DNA of 64,000 bases, from NCBI RefSeq assembly GCF_037975245.1, contig NC_092568.1:7671501-7735500 (forward strand), in the 5' to 3' direction. The stretch comes from Apostichopus japonicus. Taxonomy: Eukaryota > Echinodermata > Holothuroidea > Aspidochirotida > Stichopodidae. Of this stretch, positions 62,801-64,000 are shown one piece after another (positions within the stretch are counted from its first letter, which is position 1; the number at the start of each line of letters is the position of its first letter). The position numbers were made by a program, and so were the translations under genes. The notes below the pieces were generated by a model. It saw only the letters and a list, made by a program, of their open reading frames with translations, had not been told where the DNA came from and searched no databases.

Positions 62801-63613
62801 TAACTTAATCATGTGCCGAAAGTTGGTGATTTTAGGATATAAAACTGACTACGTTTTTAATTTGTCAGCTGAACACTTATGCACTGGGACGAGATGAGAG
62901 ATTCTGGGACGAGCCAGAAGTATTCAATCCAGAAAGATTCAGAGAAAAAAATAGCAGGTATGAATGAATGAATGAATAAGTGAGTGAATTAGTGAATAAA
63001 GGAAGACACGAGTGAGTGAATCAATGAATCAATTTTAATGAATTCACGGACGGACGGACGGACGGACGGACGGACGGACGGACGGACGGACGGACGGACG
63101 GACGGACGGACGGACGGACGGACGAAAAATACATTTTTTTCAATTCATTTTTCTTTTAAATTATCTTTCCTGAGAGGAAAATTGCATGCTTTACGGTAGA
63201 AATAGCACATGTCCTTCTCTATGAGTTGGAAAAATCCAGAATAATATTTAAAAAGTGCAATACTGCGACACTTACATCTGAGATAACATGCTAAGCAACT
63301 GAAACTCCGGTTTTGTTGAACAGATTACTACGTTTATGGTATTTGCAATTGATAACAATTCACTTTGTAGTATCACTTCATCTATTTGATGAAAATCACA
63401 AGTTTAGAATGTCGAATAAACGTCTTAATTTTGGATCTTTTGCATATCACTTTATTATAAACTTTCACAAAATATTGTCTTTATAATCCGATTTACTTTT
63501 TGCCCATATTTATGCTGCGGTCTTTTGCCTTTTCTTCAAATAATAGACATATGTACGCCTACTTTCCGTTTAGCTTGGGACCGAGGGTATGCATTGGACA
63601 ACAATTCGCATTG
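51173..63613 (+). CDS. CYP46A1-like: Cytochrome P450, cholesterol 24-hydroxylase-like (3' end outside window)
   Basis: Twelve exons: 51173-51306, 56006-56083, 56240-56291, 56982-57142, 57478-57616, 58081-58200, 58446-58680, 59269-59341, 60287-60371, 62239-62349, 62869-62957, 63547-63613 (448 codons). The last 45-50 residues of a usual ~500-residue protein lie past the window. Exon 1 gives an N-terminal membrane anchor (FKFLFLACVLITLLFVASFL) as in microsomal P450s. Motifs: FLGHAVD (exon 2), QWAKQRKMMNPAF helix C (exon 4), I-helix AGQETT across exons 7/8, EVIGSK (exon 9), ExxR in KEVLR (exon 10), NPERF (exon 11) and haem loop FSLGPRVCIG with the Cys ligand (exon 12). The motifs and their order fit CYP46A (sterol 24-hydroxylation, ER membrane); substrate is inferred. 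The codon spanning exons 2/3 (residue 71) is TG+A, a stop where Trp is expected, so this allele may be broken. Confidence 0.85.
52840..53340 (+). pseudogene. Possible decayed coding fragment in P450 intron 1
   Basis: The frame at about 52,848-52,925 reads LFPKVGPRIKFMRNLEALK, which resembles the end of a SAM-like domain. It is followed by stops and then a very acidic stretch near 53,190-53,330. No complete gene can be built. It may be part of a retroelement or gene fragment; weak. Confidence 0.25.
54056..54170. repeat. Two-copy direct repeat in P450 intron 1
   Basis: ATTAAAGGACA...TTTTAATTCTTATGATGTAATG at about 54,057 recurs in diverged form at about 54,122. No further copies seen. Confidence 0.5.
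54711..54980. repeat. Cluster of ACACAAC/GTTGTGT palindromes (MITE-like)
   Basis: At least eight ACACAA and TTGTGT blocks alternate here, several as near-perfect palindromes such as ACACAACTGTTGTGT and ACACAACAGTTGTGT. The outer parts GTTGTGTACATTACACTAAT and ATTAGTGCACTAGTTACACA are imperfect inverted repeats, so the whole may be a foldback MITE. Target duplication not identified. Confidence 0.6.
55281..55345. repeat. Interrupted (TA)n tract in P450 intron 1
   Basis: TA dinucleotides interrupted by ACATACATATAAA pieces. A minus-strand frame over it is a repeat artefact. Confidence 0.85.
58741..58828. repeat. (ATT)n microsatellite, tail of the adjacent LINE
   Basis: Nearly pure ATT repeats with a few ATC/ACT variants. 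It directly abuts the 3' end of the minus-strand LINE fragment and probably began as the short-repeat tail that such LINEs carry. Confidence 0.9.
58829..59195 (-). mobile_element. 3' end of a CR1/L2-like LINE in P450 intron 7
   Basis: Read on the minus strand from about 59,150, the sequence encodes YGDRQFNFAASKLWNALPN and then a piece with FKKLLKTHFF. This is the style of the C-terminus of CR1/L2-type LINE reverse-transcriptase proteins. It is followed by a short UTR ending in a hairpin (58,842-58,879; arms AGCGCTCTT/AAGAGCGCT around CATGCTTAAGCATG), ATATAAA and the ATT tail. It is 5' truncated and has at least one stop. Clade assigned from motif style. Confidence 0.7.
59809..59851. repeat. 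(AT)n microsatellite in P450 intron 8
   Basis: About 21 uninterrupted AT dinucleotides. Confidence 0.95.
60791..61279 (+). repeat. MITE-like element in P450 intron 9
   Basis: Ends are inverted repeats: CGATACTCATAGCTGGTAC at 60,791-60,809 and GTATCAGCTATGAGTATCG at 61,261-61,279 (one mismatch), continuing with weaker inverted similarity. Internal GTTACAGGTGGCACTGTAAC is itself nearly palindromic. A related copy lies in the opposite orientation at 49,694-50,118. CTTTACA occurs near both ends and may be a target duplication. Confidence 0.65.
63047..63124. repeat. (GGAC)n tetranucleotide microsatellite in P450 intron 11
   Basis: About 19 uninterrupted CGGA units. Just upstream (62,958-63,035) is a degenerate GAAT/GAGT tetranucleotide run that starts immediately at the exon 11 donor site. 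Confidence 0.95.
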
Positions 63614-64000
63614 GTAAGAATTAAGAAAAGTTAGGAAATCCCAAACAGTTTTGAAATAGCAAATAGTTTCTCAAAATAATTGTACACGGAAATATTTGTG
63701 TACATTATTGGAGTGTGCCAATTTTGCTTTGTGTGTTGTTTGTTTCGTTTAGTTTTGTTTCGTTTCGTTTTTCTTTTTGGTCTATTTAAAAGATTAAAGT
63801 TGCAGTACCAAGTGTATTGAATAAACATGGAACAATAAACATGTTAACTGAGGCCCATCAGATTTCATCAATTTAATCTTGAAGCTTTCATCGTTTTATT
63901 ATTTACTTAACTTTTCCGTTTTATTTTATGTGAATGAAAATGTTTTATAACGAACTCCTTTACTACAATACATTTCTTACAATATCTTATTATTCGGACA

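Noticed and set aside
1-64000. CRISPR-like arrays, operons or bacterial regulatory sites
   Set aside because: The spliced genes, introns and element types show nuclear eukaryotic DNA; the tandem repeats seen are satellites without spacer structure.
1-64000. tRNA, rRNA or other structured RNA genes
   Set aside because: I saw no cloverleaf-type or rRNA-like sequence on reading; a covariance-model scan would be needed to exclude them.

Overview
This is animal nuclear DNA: AT-rich, with short exons bounded by GT/AG splice sites, long introns, microsatellites and many nested transposon relics. I infer an echinoderm, most likely a sea cucumber. The main genes encode small secreted fibrinogen-domain proteins (predicted 285-288 residues) close in size and layout to the sea-cucumber fibrinogen-like protein A that I know from the literature. 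No database search was possible.

Region 1 (1 to about 32,860) is a tandem array of four fibrinogen-related (FReD) gene units on the + strand, with a full-length period of about 8.9 kb. A complete gene has five coding exons: signal peptide; short propeptide ending in a furin-like R-x-K-R site; N-terminal FReD; middle FReD; C-terminal FReD with the calcium loop. Genes 1, 3 and 4 have all five exons in frame with compatible splice phases. Gene 2 has lost the promoter/signal exon and exon 4 in two deletions and is a pseudogene. Every unit carries a short relic of exon 4 inside the last intron.

Region 2 (about 32,860 to 51,170) holds no intact gene and is a nest of mobile-element relics: a LINE split by a probable solo LTR (34.66-37.46 kb), a 22-bp minisatellite, a hAT-like element inside another hAT-like element (37.9-39.2 kb), and a degraded BEL/Pao retroelement (about 40.3-49.6 kb). 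The BEL/Pao span contains a foldback-type element with about 330-bp inverted termini, a perfect 9-bp target duplication and an internal dimeric satellite (42.2-45.5 kb). A 1-kb terminal-inverted-repeat element is in turn inserted in that satellite.

Region 3 (51,173 to the window end) is a 12-exon cytochrome P450 gene on the + strand resembling cholesterol 24-hydroxylase (CYP46A). It runs off the window just after the haem-binding motif. All P450 hallmark motifs are present, but the codon formed across the exon 2/exon 3 junction reads TGA. Its introns carry a reverse-strand LINE 3' end, palindromic repeats, a MITE-like repeat that also occurs inverted upstream of the gene, and several microsatellites.

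The FReD proteins are presumably secreted lectin-like recognition molecules and the P450 is presumably an ER-anchored sterol hydroxylase. Nothing in the sequence links the two functionally.
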